DNA from: Micromussa lordhowensis
Taxonomy: Eukaryota; Cnidaria; Anthozoa; Scleractinia; Lobophylliidae
DNA length: 64,000 bases
NCBI GenBank assembly: GCA_964020085.1
Contig: OZ026603.1
Location: forward strand, 25,009,181 to 25,073,180
Direction: 5' to 3'
A program made the translations under genes and the position numbers. Positions 43,494 through 55,865 of the stretch are shown one piece after another (the first letter of the stretch is position 1; every line of letters starts with the position of its first letter). The notes beneath the pieces were generated by a model that ran no database searches, was not told the origin of the DNA, and saw nothing but the letters and a program-made list of their open reading frames with translations.

Positions 43494-44008
43494 GTAGGTC
43501 ACCTGCTATATAGTGCGTATAATTGTAATTGTAATTAAAAAATTCTGCTACTCTTCTGATGCTTTGTGGCTGGAACACATGCATTCTAAACATGTCTGAA
43601 AAATCAGATGTTCCAGGTGAAAAAAGCCGTTTTCTTTGAATAATTATTAATAAACAACTGAAAAATGCCTCCTCGTTTGGGGCGGGGGTGGGGGTGAGAT
43701 TAGTCACAGGTGACAGTGATGGGGAGGTGCAAGGCCCTTTGAATCGGCTTCATCTACAAAGTGTGAACTTCATTCAAATGGCAGCGAGACTTTAGTCCAT
43801 TGAGGAAAAAAGGGCCTCTTTAGATTGTTTCCTAAACTGTTAGACTTTTTTCTGTGTACAGTTTTTGTCTAGGACTACTTTGGAGTCTTTAAATTTCCCC
43901 TTATTTGCATCTTTCCGCCAATATTACACCTGCCTGACGCCCCCAGGACAAGATAAGTCTCTACACTTTCGTAAAATACTATGTTTTCGCTAATCCATTT
44001 CCTAACAG

Positions 44009-44097
44009 GAACCAACTTGAAGATCAAGACGCGTCGTCGTTGAGCCCAGAAAATGCGGCATTTCAGCTTGGGTTCTCTGATAAAGCAGAACATCAAG
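44009..44097 (+). CDS. Gene C cytoplasmic exon
   Basis: 89 nt (TAACAG / GTATCA), reading NQLEDQDASSLSPENAAFQL then GFSDKAEHQ in the ancestral frame; intact and close to gene A. Confidence 0.55.
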
Positions 44098-44644
44098 GTA
44101 TCAAACTCGAATATCAGAGCTGGAGAATAGGCCAGACTTCGAGACAGGAGTGTGGATATGCCATGTTGACTCCTCGTACAATGATGGTAATTCAAATAAA
44201 GCTTCAATAAACGAATCTTTGTTACAGAAGCCTAGATTTCTGGATGACAAAACCTCGTGGTTGACGTTAATACCGTTGATGTCTTTGTCCTTGTCCTTGA
44301 CTTCTTCTATTCCTGCTTCTTCTTCTTCTCCTCCTGCTCCTCCTGCTTTTTATTCCATTATTCTTCTCAACTTTTTTATCCTTATTATTCACTATCCCAA
44401 GTTTCTGCCCCGTCTTCTTCCTTCTCACCTCAGTCTCCTCCTCCAATTCGTTTTCGAGCTCTCCATTCCAGTCCATTCTGGTGTTGTGCACCCTTGCACT
44501 TCAACTTTCTAGTAGTATAGATAATATTCGTCAGTGCGAATTTGGATCTCGATTTTGATCACTTGAGTTTTGACGGACACAAAGACTGGCGGACTTAGGG
44601 ACCGACGGACTGATATAATATCTTGTGTTTTGTGTAGGTGTCAG

Positions 44645-44814
44645 GGGATAGTTCATATGCATCGCTTGTGAAATCTAAACAAGAAGACTGTACCAATGAA
44701 TCTTCCGTGCCTGCTTCTCCTTTGTTACAACAAGATGCAGATCCTCATGATCAGCTGCCTACATACGTCAATGTCAATCAAACTATGAAAAAACCAATAA
44801 CTAAATGGACGTAG
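44645..44814 (+). CDS. Gene C last exon: cytoplasmic tail
   Basis: 170 nt, ending at TAG (44,812-44,814). It reads GDSSYASLVKSKQEDCTNES, SVPASPLLQQDADPHDQLPT and YVNVNQTMKKPITKWT in the ancestral frame. The ITIM-like SSYASL and the YVNV motif are both unchanged from gene A; only three residues differ. With the upstream frameshift it would not be read in this frame unless the frameshift is absent or bypassed. Confidence 0.6.
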
Positions 44815-44922
44815 AGAGGAAGTAGCGATAATGTTGGTTGATTTAAATTTTAGCGAATTGTTGTTTGTTAATATCCGGTCCCTCTTTAGAGTACCTCGTT
44901 TTTAACTATCTTCTTTCCCTCT

Positions 44923-46960
44923 ATATTTGCTCATATGATCATACTAAATATCAGAGGCATCAGTGACGTTCGAAAAGGAAAAACAATATTCACCTGGTGC
45001 AGAAAAAATGCTGACATTATTTTTCTGCAAGAAACTCATTCGACCGGGAAAAATGAAGGCCAGTGGAAAAGAGAATGGGGCGCCCCATTCTTTGCTCCCA
45101 TGGGGCTAACAACGCCTGTGGGGTGGCGATCTTGATTCGAAATAATTTTAATTGTGTCGCTTAACAAAATGTAACAGACGCAAAGGGCAGACTTCTCATT
45201 CTCAAGGTTTTACTCAATGACGATTAAACCCTTCTGGTAAATGTTTAAGGCCCAAACGAGAAAATGAATAAGTTGCCTTCTCTCTCTCGCTATTGAAAAC
45301 TTTCGTGAAAAATGATTTTGATGCCATTGAAAATACCATTATAGGTAGAGATTTTAGTTGTCTATTAACCCTACAGTCGACAAAAGAGGTGGAAACCTTC
45401 TCACAATTCCATCTGTGATTAAGGTGATTCCCGAGTTTTGCCTTGCGCATTCCTACTGCGTACGAATTTTGCGTCATCAGCGCGCGCGCGTACAAAACAT
45501 AAGAGATTTCCTTTAAACTAAGCTCGATAGCGAGATAAAAGCTAATTTCCTCTTAAACGAGCACGGTGACCCCCACTTTTTATTTTATAAATTCAATGAG
45601 AACAATATCCGCAATAACTGAGAAAAAATTTGGCAGAAATCTATGGCTACATTTTTGGTAAATGAAATAAATGCTACAGATAGAGACGTAACGGGCTCAT
45701 TAGAGCAAGTCCAAATTATCTTTCCTTTAAAGGATAAAAGTATCAGTTAATAATGCAGGGTATTTGAAGCCATTTCTTCTGGGACGTAGATGAATAAGCA
45801 ATCAAAGACAGTCGAATTCTGTGTGATATAACACGCCGTATTGAAAAATAATCGAGCTTATTTGTTGGGCACTGAGATAACCAAAAGTCACCAAAATAAC
45901 CATATTTGTCAGCATCGTGGCATGAAAACAAGCACGGTGACCCCCTCTTTTTATTACGTTTTTAACATCTCCTTGCACTGTTATGACACCATACCAAGTT
46001 TCATCGGAAATCTATGGCGGGTTCTTTTACCCGGGAATCACCTTAACACAATAGAAGAGCTACAATCCAACTAGATTTTCATGACCATGGCATTTGGCGC
46101 ATTAAAAACACCACGACACGTAGTTATACATGGAGTCAATCGGAGCCTCAGATTCTTTACCTGATGATGTTTATTCGGTCGATGTAATACCTTCTATCAA
46201 GACGGCTTCGGAAACTCTGCTGCCCCTTCTTAAGTGATGAGACTAATGTTGAGAGAATAAATTCCTTAATACCTAAATGCGTACAAGAAGGACAGAACGA
46301 TCTTGAGGACCCACTATCAGCTTGGGCTTGGTTGAAATATAATGTCAAGAATTACTCCAGAAAATATTCAATGAATAAATGTTAGGAAAAAATAACGGAG
46401 GAGTAGATGTTAAACAAGGAATTCCAAGAAGCATGTTTAATTTTTGAAGAGATTCCTTCTCAGGAAAATCTAGCTACTCTAAATGTGCTGCGAGAACGAC
46501 TTGAAAAATTGTATGAAGAAAAGGTTAAAGGTGAATTAGTGAGATCCCGCGCACTTTGGCATGAGCAGGGCGAAAAGAACTCCAAATAGTTTTTTTTTTT
46601 TTCCAACTTGGAAAATAGAAATCGTACAAAAAAGCATATTCGGAAACTTCAAATGAGTAGAGTAATTAAAACTGATCATTTTGAAACTTTGGATGCTGGT
46701 AAGACGTTTTATGAGAACCTTTACAAATCCAAGCGGAACAGCTGGCCAAAAAGCTTTCAAATTTGAAGACTTGCCAACGCCGACTCTTTCGCATGAACGC
46801 AAAGAGAAAGGTGAGGGAACGATTAGCTTGGAGGTATGTATGGCAAGAAAAAACAAACACTTACACGAGAACTTGAGAGAACTTGTATAATGTAGTCTAA
46901 TGTAGAATGATAGAATGTGCTGAATTATTGTAACATAATCCTGTTCCATTTGAAATAAAG
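44923..46960 (+). mobile_element. Internally deleted L1/Tx1-like LINE fragment, module C copy
   Basis: Paralogue of 17,760-18,990: the endonuclease start MIILNIRGISDVRKGKTIFT is followed by NADIIFLQETHST. A slightly longer linker frame (46,407-46,586) reads EEVSRALWHEQGEKNSK-type sequence, here KGELVRSRALWHEQGEKNSK. The reverse transcriptase is missing. It is interrupted by a TTAA-flanked MITE at 45,423-46,042. Confidence 0.8.
45423..46042. mobile_element. TTAA-flanked MITE 1 (620 bp)
   Basis: The ends GGTGATTCCCG and CGGGAATCACC lie between TTAA at 45,419-45,422 and 46,043-46,046. Module A at 18,256-18,275 (CTGTGATCAACACAATAG) is the empty site. TTAA duplication is typical of piggyBac-type (and Kolobok-type) elements. 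Inside, AAGCACGGTGACCCCC-type sequence occurs twice (near 45,559 and 45,930). No transposase gene. Confidence 0.88.
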
Positions 46961-47684
46961 AGTGTATCATTGGTTGATACTTACCTTTAGTTCCGCTCGT
47001 ATTTGCGATAGTGTGTATAAGAGAAATGGTTAAATAGGGGCTAATTGACTGCTAATGAGTGTAATTGATTGCATCATTATATATTCAAAAGTTAATTTAA
47101 GATGTCCTCGAGAAACTGACTAAACAAACAAGTGAGTGACTGTCAGTGTTTTCTCCACAAATGATGAGAAAGAAATCTCGAAATGTAAACATTTTGAGAA
47201 ATATCTGTTGACCTGAAACTGTGTTAAAAGAAAAGCGTTGCTATGAGTTTTATTACTTTGCTTACATGTTATGGTTACAATACAAATATTTTGCGATTTT
47301 TATAACATGGCAAAATAGTTTTAGGAGTTTATGTCATGGCATTGCAGAATGCCAGAGAACAAGGGTAGTACATAATTGAAATTACAGTGGAACCCCTATT
47401 AAGCGGCCATCCTCTGGGAAATGGGTGGAAGGCGTAGAATCGTCAATTCAATAAAATACCAACATGCTTTAATTGAGGGAACATGGAATGACGTAGAGAA
47501 AATGTAATAAACGTGTCTTAAAATGATTTTATCGCTGGTTACTTTCTTTTACATACTTCTCTTATCTTTCGTCGTCTCAAACACATTCAGCATAGCGTAA
47601 ATTACGTACTGACACAAATTCAGACTTCAAGCTGACGAAGACATCGAAACGCGAATGTTCTAGGAGTGGAAACCATGCACTTTG
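46961..47684. other. Module C downstream intergenic
   Basis: Paralogous in part (from about 47,305) to 19,360-19,880. No gene. Confidence 0.55.
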
Positions 47685-47688
47685 TTAA

Positions 47689-48254
47689 AGTGCCACTATG
47701 ATAAAAAACTCATTCCTTTTTTCCTTCAGATTTTGAAAGCGTGTTCGCTTGACAATTAACTGGCAAAGTTTTGAGCTTTGACTTTTATCCAAAGGCTGTT
47801 TATTTTGAGTGTAAGTTTTGGATTTCACGGCCCGCCATTACTCACGTTCAAAACTGATCGATTAGACCTCAGAGGGTTGGATCTAGAGAAAATGACGTCA
47901 TTTACTCACTAGCTTAAAATTTCAGCGTGTAAACACAATTTATTATTCATGCAAAACACGGGTTTAAAAGTCTGAAAACCCAAAACTCCCGTGCGGCATA
48001 TTTATTCAGCCGCGTACATATGCATTGCATTCTTAAACTAGTGAGTCGTTGAAGTCATTTTCTCTTCGACACAGCTCTTTCAAGATTTTAAAGTTAGTAA
48101 TGGTGGAAGAATAAGTAAGAAAATTCCAGTTAAAATAAACAGGTGTCTTTTTAAAATCAGAACTTAAAACTTGGGTCAGTTAGTGTTTCAGTTTAGTTCA
48201 CATAGTTTTGAAATCCAAAGAAAAAAATAATTGTTTTTTTGTCGTAGTAGCACT
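47689..48254. mobile_element. TTAA-flanked MITE 2 (566 bp)
   Basis: The ends AGTGCCACTATGATAAAAAA and the complement of AGTGCTACTACGACAAAAAA lie between TTAA at 47,685-47,688 and 48,255-48,258. The module A empty site is near 19,885 (TTTGTTAGCTGATAT). Non-coding. Confidence 0.85.
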
Positions 48255-48258
48255 TTAA

Positions 48259-49350
48259 ATGATATCCCAAGTATTCCAACAGACGATTTTCCCTTAATTA
48301 AAACAAACGATGCTAGACCGTCCAAACGAGCGATCTCATGACCTCATTCTATCATCAGAAAGATAACAGGTGAAAAGCGAGGAGCACCAGAAGAAGTTTG
48401 CGTGCAGAGTGAAGGAATAGAAGTTCTTTGCAAGTACTTCGCCTATGGACCTTAGAAATCCAAGCCAAGAGTTCGTTAAGAGTGAACTATGCAATAAATT
48501 CTTTTTGACTGCAATCATTTGGCAAATAAAAAATCATCTGTTACCGCACTGTTTTTGCGTTGTTTTATTTTCTATTTCAGGACAATTTCCAAGGATAAGT
48601 CTCAGGGATTTATACACGGAAGGCTGATATAACGAACGTTTTCTTGCGTTACGAGTTTAGAGGGAGGGCGTATTTGGAACGCTTCTTTTCCGAATTTTAC
48701 GGTATTTACCCCAACCATAATAATAAGCAGATAGATTTAGATAACAGTGATATTTAACAATTTTTATTACATGGATGAATGTTTTAGAAGTTCATGTTAC
48801 AACATTGCCGAGTGGTGTAGAATTGAGCAGAGTACTGTTAGCAGGAAATATAACGCTTCTATACGTGCTGTTTCCATGACATGTTTTATAAATGACGACA
48901 TTCATAATTTAGGCGGGCTCATATTTTAGTTGCTTTTCCATAAACCCTTGTTACATGTATTTATGGAAAGAAGCACTAAGGTGTTTTTAAGCCAAATCGC
49001 GATTAATTACGTATGACAAGGGTTGCCAAAAGGATTTTGAGAATTTCTACGTTGCGTGACACAACAACATTCAGTAATCACCAATCTGACAAATAATGAG
49101 TAAGCTTATTTAGGTAGCACTTTAGCTTCAGCTGTTTTGATTGTAACAGCTACAAATAAAGTAAAAGCTTGTAATGAACCCGGCTGGAGTAATGAGTTCT
49201 ACAAAAAAAGGGCTGCGTACACAGTACTTTATAGTCAACTTAATTTTCATCAAACGCGAAAAAAATCCACATTTTATTTTACGTCTTCTCGCCTATAGAA
49301 TTATCCTAGTGAGTCGAGGCATATTCTGATTTCGAATTTTCTGTCGTACC
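48259..49350. other. Intergenic segment leading to array 4
   Basis: Paralogous to 19,900-21,520 with some deletions; no gene seen. Confidence 0.55.
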
Positions 49351-50411
49351 TTCCTTCCTTCGATCCTTCGTTCCTTCGTTTCTTCGTTCCTTCGTTCCTT
49401 CGTTCCTTCGTTCCTTCGTTCCTTCGTTCCTTCGTCCCTTCGTCCCTTCGTCCCTTCGTCCCTTCGTCCCTTCGTCCCTTCGTCCCTTCGTCCCTTCGTC
49501 CCTTCGTCCCTTCGTTCCTTCGTTCCTTCGTTCCTTCGTTTCCTCGTTCCTTCGTTCCTTCGTTCCTTCGTTCCTTCGTTCCTTCGTTCCTTCGTTCCTT
49601 CGTTCCTTCGTTCCTTCGTTCCTTCGTTCCTTCGTTCCTTCGTTCCTTCGTTCCTTCGTTCCTTCGTTCCTTCGTTCCTTCGTTCCTTCGTTCCTTCGTT
49701 CTTTCGTTCCTTCGTTCCTTCGTTCCTTCGTTCCTTCGTTCCTTCGTTCCTTCGTTCCTTTGTTTCTTCGTTCCTTCGTTCCTTCGTTCCTTCGTTCCTT
49801 CGATCATTCGTTCCTTCGTTCCTTCGTTCCTTCGTTCCTTCGTTCCTTCGTTCCTTTTCGTTCTTTCGTTCCTTCGTTCCTTCGTTCCTTCGTTCCTTCG
49901 TTCCTTCGTTCCTTCGTTCCTTCGTTCCTTCGTTCCTTCGTTCCTTCGTTCCTTCGTTCCTTCGTTCCTTCGTTCCTTCGTTCCTTCGTTCCTTCGTTCC
50001 TTCGTTCCTTCGTTCCTTCGGTCCTTCGTTCCTTCGTTCCTTCGTTCCTTCGTTCCTTCGTTCCTTCGTTCCTTCGTTCCTTCGTTCCTTCGTTCCTTCG
50101 TTCCTTCGTTCCTTCGTTCCTTCGTTCCTTCGTTCCTTCGTTCCTTCGTTCCTTCGTTCCTTCGTTCCTTCGTTCCTTCGTTCCTTCGTTCCTTCGTTCC
50201 TTCGTTCCTTCGTTCCTTCGTTCCTTCGTTCCTTCGTTCCTTCGTTCCTTCGTTCCTTCGTTCCTTCGTTCCTTCGTTCCTTCGTTCCTTCGTTCCTTCG
50301 TTCCTTCGTTCCTTCGTTCCTTCGTTCCTTCGTTCCTTCGTTCCTTCGTTCCTTCGTTCCTTCGTTCCTTCGTTCCTTCGTTCCTTCGTTCCTTCGTTCC
50401 TTCGTTCCTTC
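49351..50411. repeat. Octamer minisatellite array 4, (GTTCCTTC)n
   Basis: About 132 units. Variant blocks include GTCCCTTC (about 49,434-49,510) and single changes near 49,800 (GATCATTC) and 49,855 (a phase slip). It marks the C/D boundary. The right flank CTCATGCGGGAGCGGGCCCC is shared with array 3; the left flank is shared with array 1. Confidence 0.97.
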
Positions 50412-52717
50412 CTCATGCGGGAGCGGGCCCCAAACCGACCAAAATGGTGAGTCGCTTAGGTTTTAGAACTGCAAACAAAGCGCTTTCTCTCAAAACAAAT
50501 GATGCGAGTCCTTTTACAGTGGCGAGTGAAAAAACAAAAACAAATAAACAATAATAAAATATGGTTCATCATCTAAAATATCCATGATTGAGTGATTTCC
50601 ATCAAAAAACAAATGTCAAAGCTCGCTATCCCAATTATTTCAGCCTGCAGCGGTTGTAAACCAATCAGCGGTTGATTGTGAGGTCTCAATGAGTAGTTAA
50701 TCAGTTGCAGGTTGGCGAAGTGGTAACATTTCAGTCTTGGCGAAAGAGTTTCAGATGCGGTAATCTGAAGGTCGCGGGTTCAAATCCTAGTGTGGAGTTC
50801 TCGTTTTCTTTCGAGATATTTAACGTGTACTTTGCGGTTACATAAGCAGTGGAAAATATGAATGTTCCAATAGTAACGTAATAAGTTAAGAAAATAAGCC
50901 AATATGGACATTTGAATTGCAGAAGGAAAACACTTTTGAAAGTGAAACCCTCGCTCATGAAATTTGGCAACGCTTTGGTTAAAAGCTGTGAGAGCAAACG
51001 ATGAATCGAATTATTCGCCCATCGAATTATTTGCATATCAAATAGTCTTCAATTTGGGAACACTTCAGTTCTACTCTAAGCGAGAAAGATCAGTTGATTG
51101 CTCTCGGAGCCAATATCGCTAAATAAACTGGTCATCAGAATAAATACAAAAACGTTTACAACCCATCGACTGACTGACTGACGGAGGGAGTGTGCGAACG
51201 AACTAACTATTTCTTCCCCAAACAACTGCTATAAACACTTTCTACCAACGCTATCACTCTTTAAGAATGATACTTCTGCACACGGCTTCTTCGACACAAT
51301 TCAACTTCCTTTCACACTTTCATGACGCTAATACCAACACTGGAAGCATGTTCTTTTGTTCGTGAATTCCGCGTTCCTAGCTTAGAAATTCGGGATTCAC
51401 AAGAGTTTATACAGAAAAAATAGAAAAGAACACCCCTAAGTAAGAAACTCTTTTCTAAGCATTTTTGTCTTTACCTCGATTGTAGGTAAGAAATATTTTC
51501 TTAAACTTGAGTTTACAATTAATTAAGCTTTTTAGAGTGGGTTGTTGTTTTTTTGTTTCGAATGTCCGCTTAATGATGAAGGGGATGATGTGAAGACTTC
51601 TTCCTTTTAGTAACGATTTCCTGCAACACCGATGCGAAAATCATGTTATCGGCAAATTTCTATTCCCTTTTTTTGTTCCTTGATCGCGTTTATCATTGTC
51701 TTTTAAATTGCTTTCGCATTAGAATGTATGTACTTACCTATCACCGTGAAGGTCTTTCATCATTTTTTGTATCTTGTTTCAGACAAATTAATGAAAACCA
51801 AACTCAGCCAGCCACTCACTCCGCAGGGATCGATGATTAGATATAATAGATATTTGTTTTGTTTTGATGGGGGGGGGGGGGGGGGAATTTCCCTGCTGAT
51901 AAGTTTAATCAAACAGCGCACAGATGCAAGGGAATGCTGACTTATTGAACACGTACCTTAACTGAAGAATCTTTGTCGACAGGAGTGCTTATTAGCGGGC
52001 GTTTGTTATTGCTTTGATTCTGTCACTGAAGAAAAGCGTTTGAAAAATTGAAAGGCTCTGGGGCATTAGATGGCCTAATATACAATTTACTGGTAAAAAC
52101 TGTTGTAAGATGTTTGCGTAAGTCGTCATTTGGCTTAAAAGTACGGTATTTTGAAACTCAGACTTCGCGTCAGCTACAAGTTCCTGCCGCCGTATACGTC
52201 ATGCAGAGACTTGAAACAATTCCACGCAACAAATTTCCGTTTTATTTGTTTTCAGAAGCATATATAGAGAATGTACCGTACACTGTACTTAGTATGCTTA
52301 GCATACCGTCTTAGTCATGATCTATAGTAAGAGTAACGATTATTATTTTATTATTACTGATATCGTGAAAGTTTTGTTTTACTTTTCTCCAGCGCATAAA
52401 TAGTGCAGAGATATCTTAAATCATTGTTCCATTACTTTTCTGTCAGACAATAACATCTAAAATTATTTTGAAGGTCATAGGATATCATTTTTGGCGCACG
52501 GTAATTTTACTAAACGTTTTCCCCATGTTTTTGTTATACTTCATATTTTTGAGTGTTTCGGTTTTGCAGTAGCAGTTGCGTGTTAGCGCTAATGTTGGCA
52601 ACTAACTTCCCGAGTGGCTGAAGCGTTATCTTTACTGAGTTGAATCTGACTCGGGTCTTTCGTTATTTTGCTTATGATCAGTTTACTGGAACTTCGCACG
52701 CGCCAAATCATCTTGGG
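50412..52717. other. Module D 5' intergenic segment
   Basis: Very similar to 22,000-24,635 but without the inverted array. It contains the tRNA-like sequence at 50,713-50,787 (A box TGGCGAAGTGG, B box GGTTCAAATCC) and a G run near 51,871-51,885. No gene. Confidence 0.6.
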
Positions 52718-52793
52718 ATGGAGAGAATATCCTTTACGTTCACGATAGTTGTTCTTGTCCTGCTTTTCAGTTTAGCCGAACAAAGGAATGTTG
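52718..52793 (+). CDS. Gene D exon 1: signal peptide
   Basis: Encodes the same peptide as gene B (MERISFTFTIVVLVLLFSLA then EQRNV) with a GTGAGT donor in phase 1. It pairs with the intact lectin exon at 61,100, so gene D may be functional. The first intron is about 8.3 kb because of transposon insertions. Confidence 0.7.
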
Positions 52794-54195
52794 GTGAGTA
52801 GATATTTGATCTTTATTTCACCAAATTTGATGTATCTTAATTTGTTTACGGAACTTAGTGTCACTAACGTTGCAGACCGTGATAATTTCAGGCAAAGAGG
52901 AGCAATTTTCTAATGAAATTTAAAAAAGAAAACGATTCGGAAACACCAAAAACGAAAAGCCAGAAGAGTTTACATTGGTTTGTGGTAGCCGAAAAAGAGG
53001 TAAATAGAGGAACATTTTATCGAACCCGACCCCAGCTTAACCCTTTGTCAGACCGGGATTCTTCGCTCCAGCAGCATTGATCCTCCATTTTCGATTTCTT
53101 GATTACCTAAGTCAGTAAATGACCCGAAATGACTCAAATTGATTATCAGTAATAGAAATCATTTAAATAATCCTAAGAAACCCTACAAGTTCCGTTTTAA
53201 AAGCTAGAATGTTACACATTTGGAAAAATATGCTTAACAAATAAATGCTGCAATGGAAGCGTCAAGTTAGATGAAAGTGACTATGAGCCACTCAACTTGG
53301 AAAGTGGATCGTCTGTAACTAGTGACAATTTTGATGCCACTGACTTGAGATTTCAATCCGTAGGTTAAGTTAAAGTTAAAGCTCACTGGCAAAACGTAAT
53401 TCGAATTCTCTTTTTCATTCCAATGTTTTTCGTTCTTTATTTTCCCAGACTATATCAATATTTTTTTTCTTTCTTTGTTACCTTTTGAGAGAAAAAATTT
53501 ATCCACAAGGAGGGCACCACGTCTCGTCCGTTTAACGAAATTAATCCCTGTTCAGCTGGGTTTATGCGTGGATGGGTTACCAAATACGAATACTCTGTTG
53601 TTACAATAGTCATTGTTTTTGTCCATCAGTTGTGTTATGCGATCAGCTCGAGTTATCAAGGCTCTCGTATTACTAGTTTCTGTGCTCTTGGACTTGACGA
53701 AGATTAAAGCGTTCAATAGAAATTATGTGTTTTCAGTCTTTTTTGTCAACTAGTTTGTTCCAATCATTTCGCCATGTCTGTATTCACCTTTGAAGCATTT
53801 ATTTACAATACTATATAAATAATAGCAATACGCTTCGTTCGAATTCTCCTCAATTCTCTTGTCTGTTGATCGTCCAAAACTTTTTTTAAGGCTTGAATCA
53901 TAATTCGAAAATTCATATAGCTCATCAATTTCATTGTTTTCAATATCTCCTCAGTTTTCCTATATCGAGTACAGTTAAACTTGTATAAGCGGAAACCTTC
54001 GGGAAATTAGCTTTTTATATAAATAGCTTCTGCATATAGAAACTTTCATGTGAAAATCTATACCATGTAGCTCATTTCTGCGGTAAGATATTGAGTACTT
54101 GTGTCAGAAATTCAAAGAATAACTAACTTGACACGGTGCAATCGATTGTAAAACTGCCTTGGACTGCGCGACGTTCGAACCCGGGGGGGTGGGGA
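52794..54195. other. Gene D intron 1, left part
   Basis: Up to about 53,380 it is paralogous to 24,712-25,320 in module B. From 53,390 to 54,195 it is not seen elsewhere in the window; no gene. Confidence 0.55.
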
Positions 54196-54369
54196 TCTTA
54201 CCTTATTTTAGAAATTTTAGAAAATTAACGATGCACGTTAACAACGCGAAGAAATTTACTTTACACAAAATTAACGCGAATTTTCTAAAAGTTGGGTTTA
54301 CATACATCAAATTAACGCGAAATTTTTTAAAACAGTGTGCGCCTAACTTTATTTTAATTCACCCAAATC

Positions 54370-55480
54370 AGTAGTTCGTATAGTATGATCGTCCGGGCGA
54401 GTGTAGTTCTGAGAAGAACTGTTGTTGGTGACTGACGTTTCGACAACCTGAGCGGAAGTCATCTTCAGAGTCAAGTGAATAGTGTTTGTCAGTCGATGAT
54501 GTTATAAGTTTGGTCCGTTGAAAGTGATTGGTCACTTTAGCCATGATGGTATTGGCTGAAAGACTCGTGTAAAGTTTGTCATCAGTCATTGGTCAGTTTC
54601 GATCCGTCTTTTGTTAGTCAAATTGCTAGCGTAGAGGTCCGTGTATAGTTAGTCAAATTAAGTCGGTCTGTTAGAAGTCCGTTTGTCGGTTTCGTTTGCG
54701 TCGTGAATAAGTCGTTTGTAAGGCGCCGGTAGCTGTTGACATCTGTTAAGAGGCGTTTGTTCTAAGTTAGTGTACCAGCTTTCAAGAGTCAGTCGTTGAA
54801 AATAGTTCGTACTGTAGGTTAAGCATTGAGCAGTGTCCCAGTCAATGTTGTGGTTTGTCAGTTGATGATGTACAGCAATGTGATTGTTGACATCACCATT
54901 TCTCGTGGCTCGTTTGTGTTCAGTCAGTCTCGTGTTCAGGTTTCTGCCTGTCTCACCAATGTAGGAAGCCTGGCAGTCGCAGCCTTTGATCTTGTAAACT
55001 GCTCCCTGTCTGTTGTTGGGTTCGTCCCTGTCTGTAACGTTGGTCAGTAATTGTCGTAACGTAGTCGTAGGTTTGTGGGCAACGCGGATGTTGCAGGAGT
55101 TCAGCAGACCAACAACTGGCAGAAAACGTGGCGAATTGATAAGACTATGTGGTGGAATACCTTTGTGACGAATAAGGCCAGCAATTAAGCCGAACGTGGA
55201 AGCGACGATGACTGTACTTGGCATTCTGTTGAACTCAACAACAACAAACGCCGATTTGGCGGGTTGAAGTTCGCGGGTTGCAACACTTCGAATTTCGTCG
55301 GGAAATCTTCGTTCCGAAAAAAATCCGCCGGTCGGACACCACATATTTCCTTCTTGAGGACATACCAATGCTTTCGAGGGTCAAGTGAAGGACTTGTAAC
55401 CCTCAAAAGACTCGAAATGTTGAAATCTGACGGCAAGCCTCTCGTGGAGTCGGCCGCTTCCATGTCTTCACTTCGAATAG
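54370..55480 (-). mobile_element. Penelope-like element, GIY-YIG 3' part
   Basis: On the minus strand: RVAHKPTTTLRQLLTNVTDR, GAVYKIKGCDCQASYIGETG then RNLNTRLTEHKRATRNGDVN, and further ESWYTNLEQTPLNRCQQLPA PYKRLI. This is the GIY-YIG endonuclease and C-terminal region of Penelope retroelements. The 3' tail encodes DSEDDFRSGCRNVSHQQQFF, a common Penelope end. The reverse transcriptase is absent, so the copy is 5'-truncated. The N-terminal part of the open frame (55,370-55,200) looks chimeric. Confidence 0.85.
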
Positions 55481-55865
55481 TTTAGAATGCTATTCAACTT
55501 TGAAAGTCCCGCCAAAAGTAAAATGTTTCTTAATAAGTACGAATTTATCCCGGGTATTCATCCGATCACAGCAGATCCGTATTAATCGAAAAGAACAAAA
55601 ATTGTACATCAGTACCGACGTAAACAATTAGTTAATTTGGAGCGGTACTGGAATCAAATTGATGAGTTGCGTTACCCATGCTCGTTCATCACGCGGCAAA
55701 AGCCTGCGAATACAACCGTCTCTCAACGGGACTGCCTCGGCTCCTCTGCTCTAAAACCCGGCCAACGAACAGGAAAATGCCGCGTGCGATGTTAGCATTC
55801 GTCGCCCCGAGTTTAAGAGTAAAATCGAGACCTTTTATAGCTCCAGGCGGGAGCGAAGATAGAAG

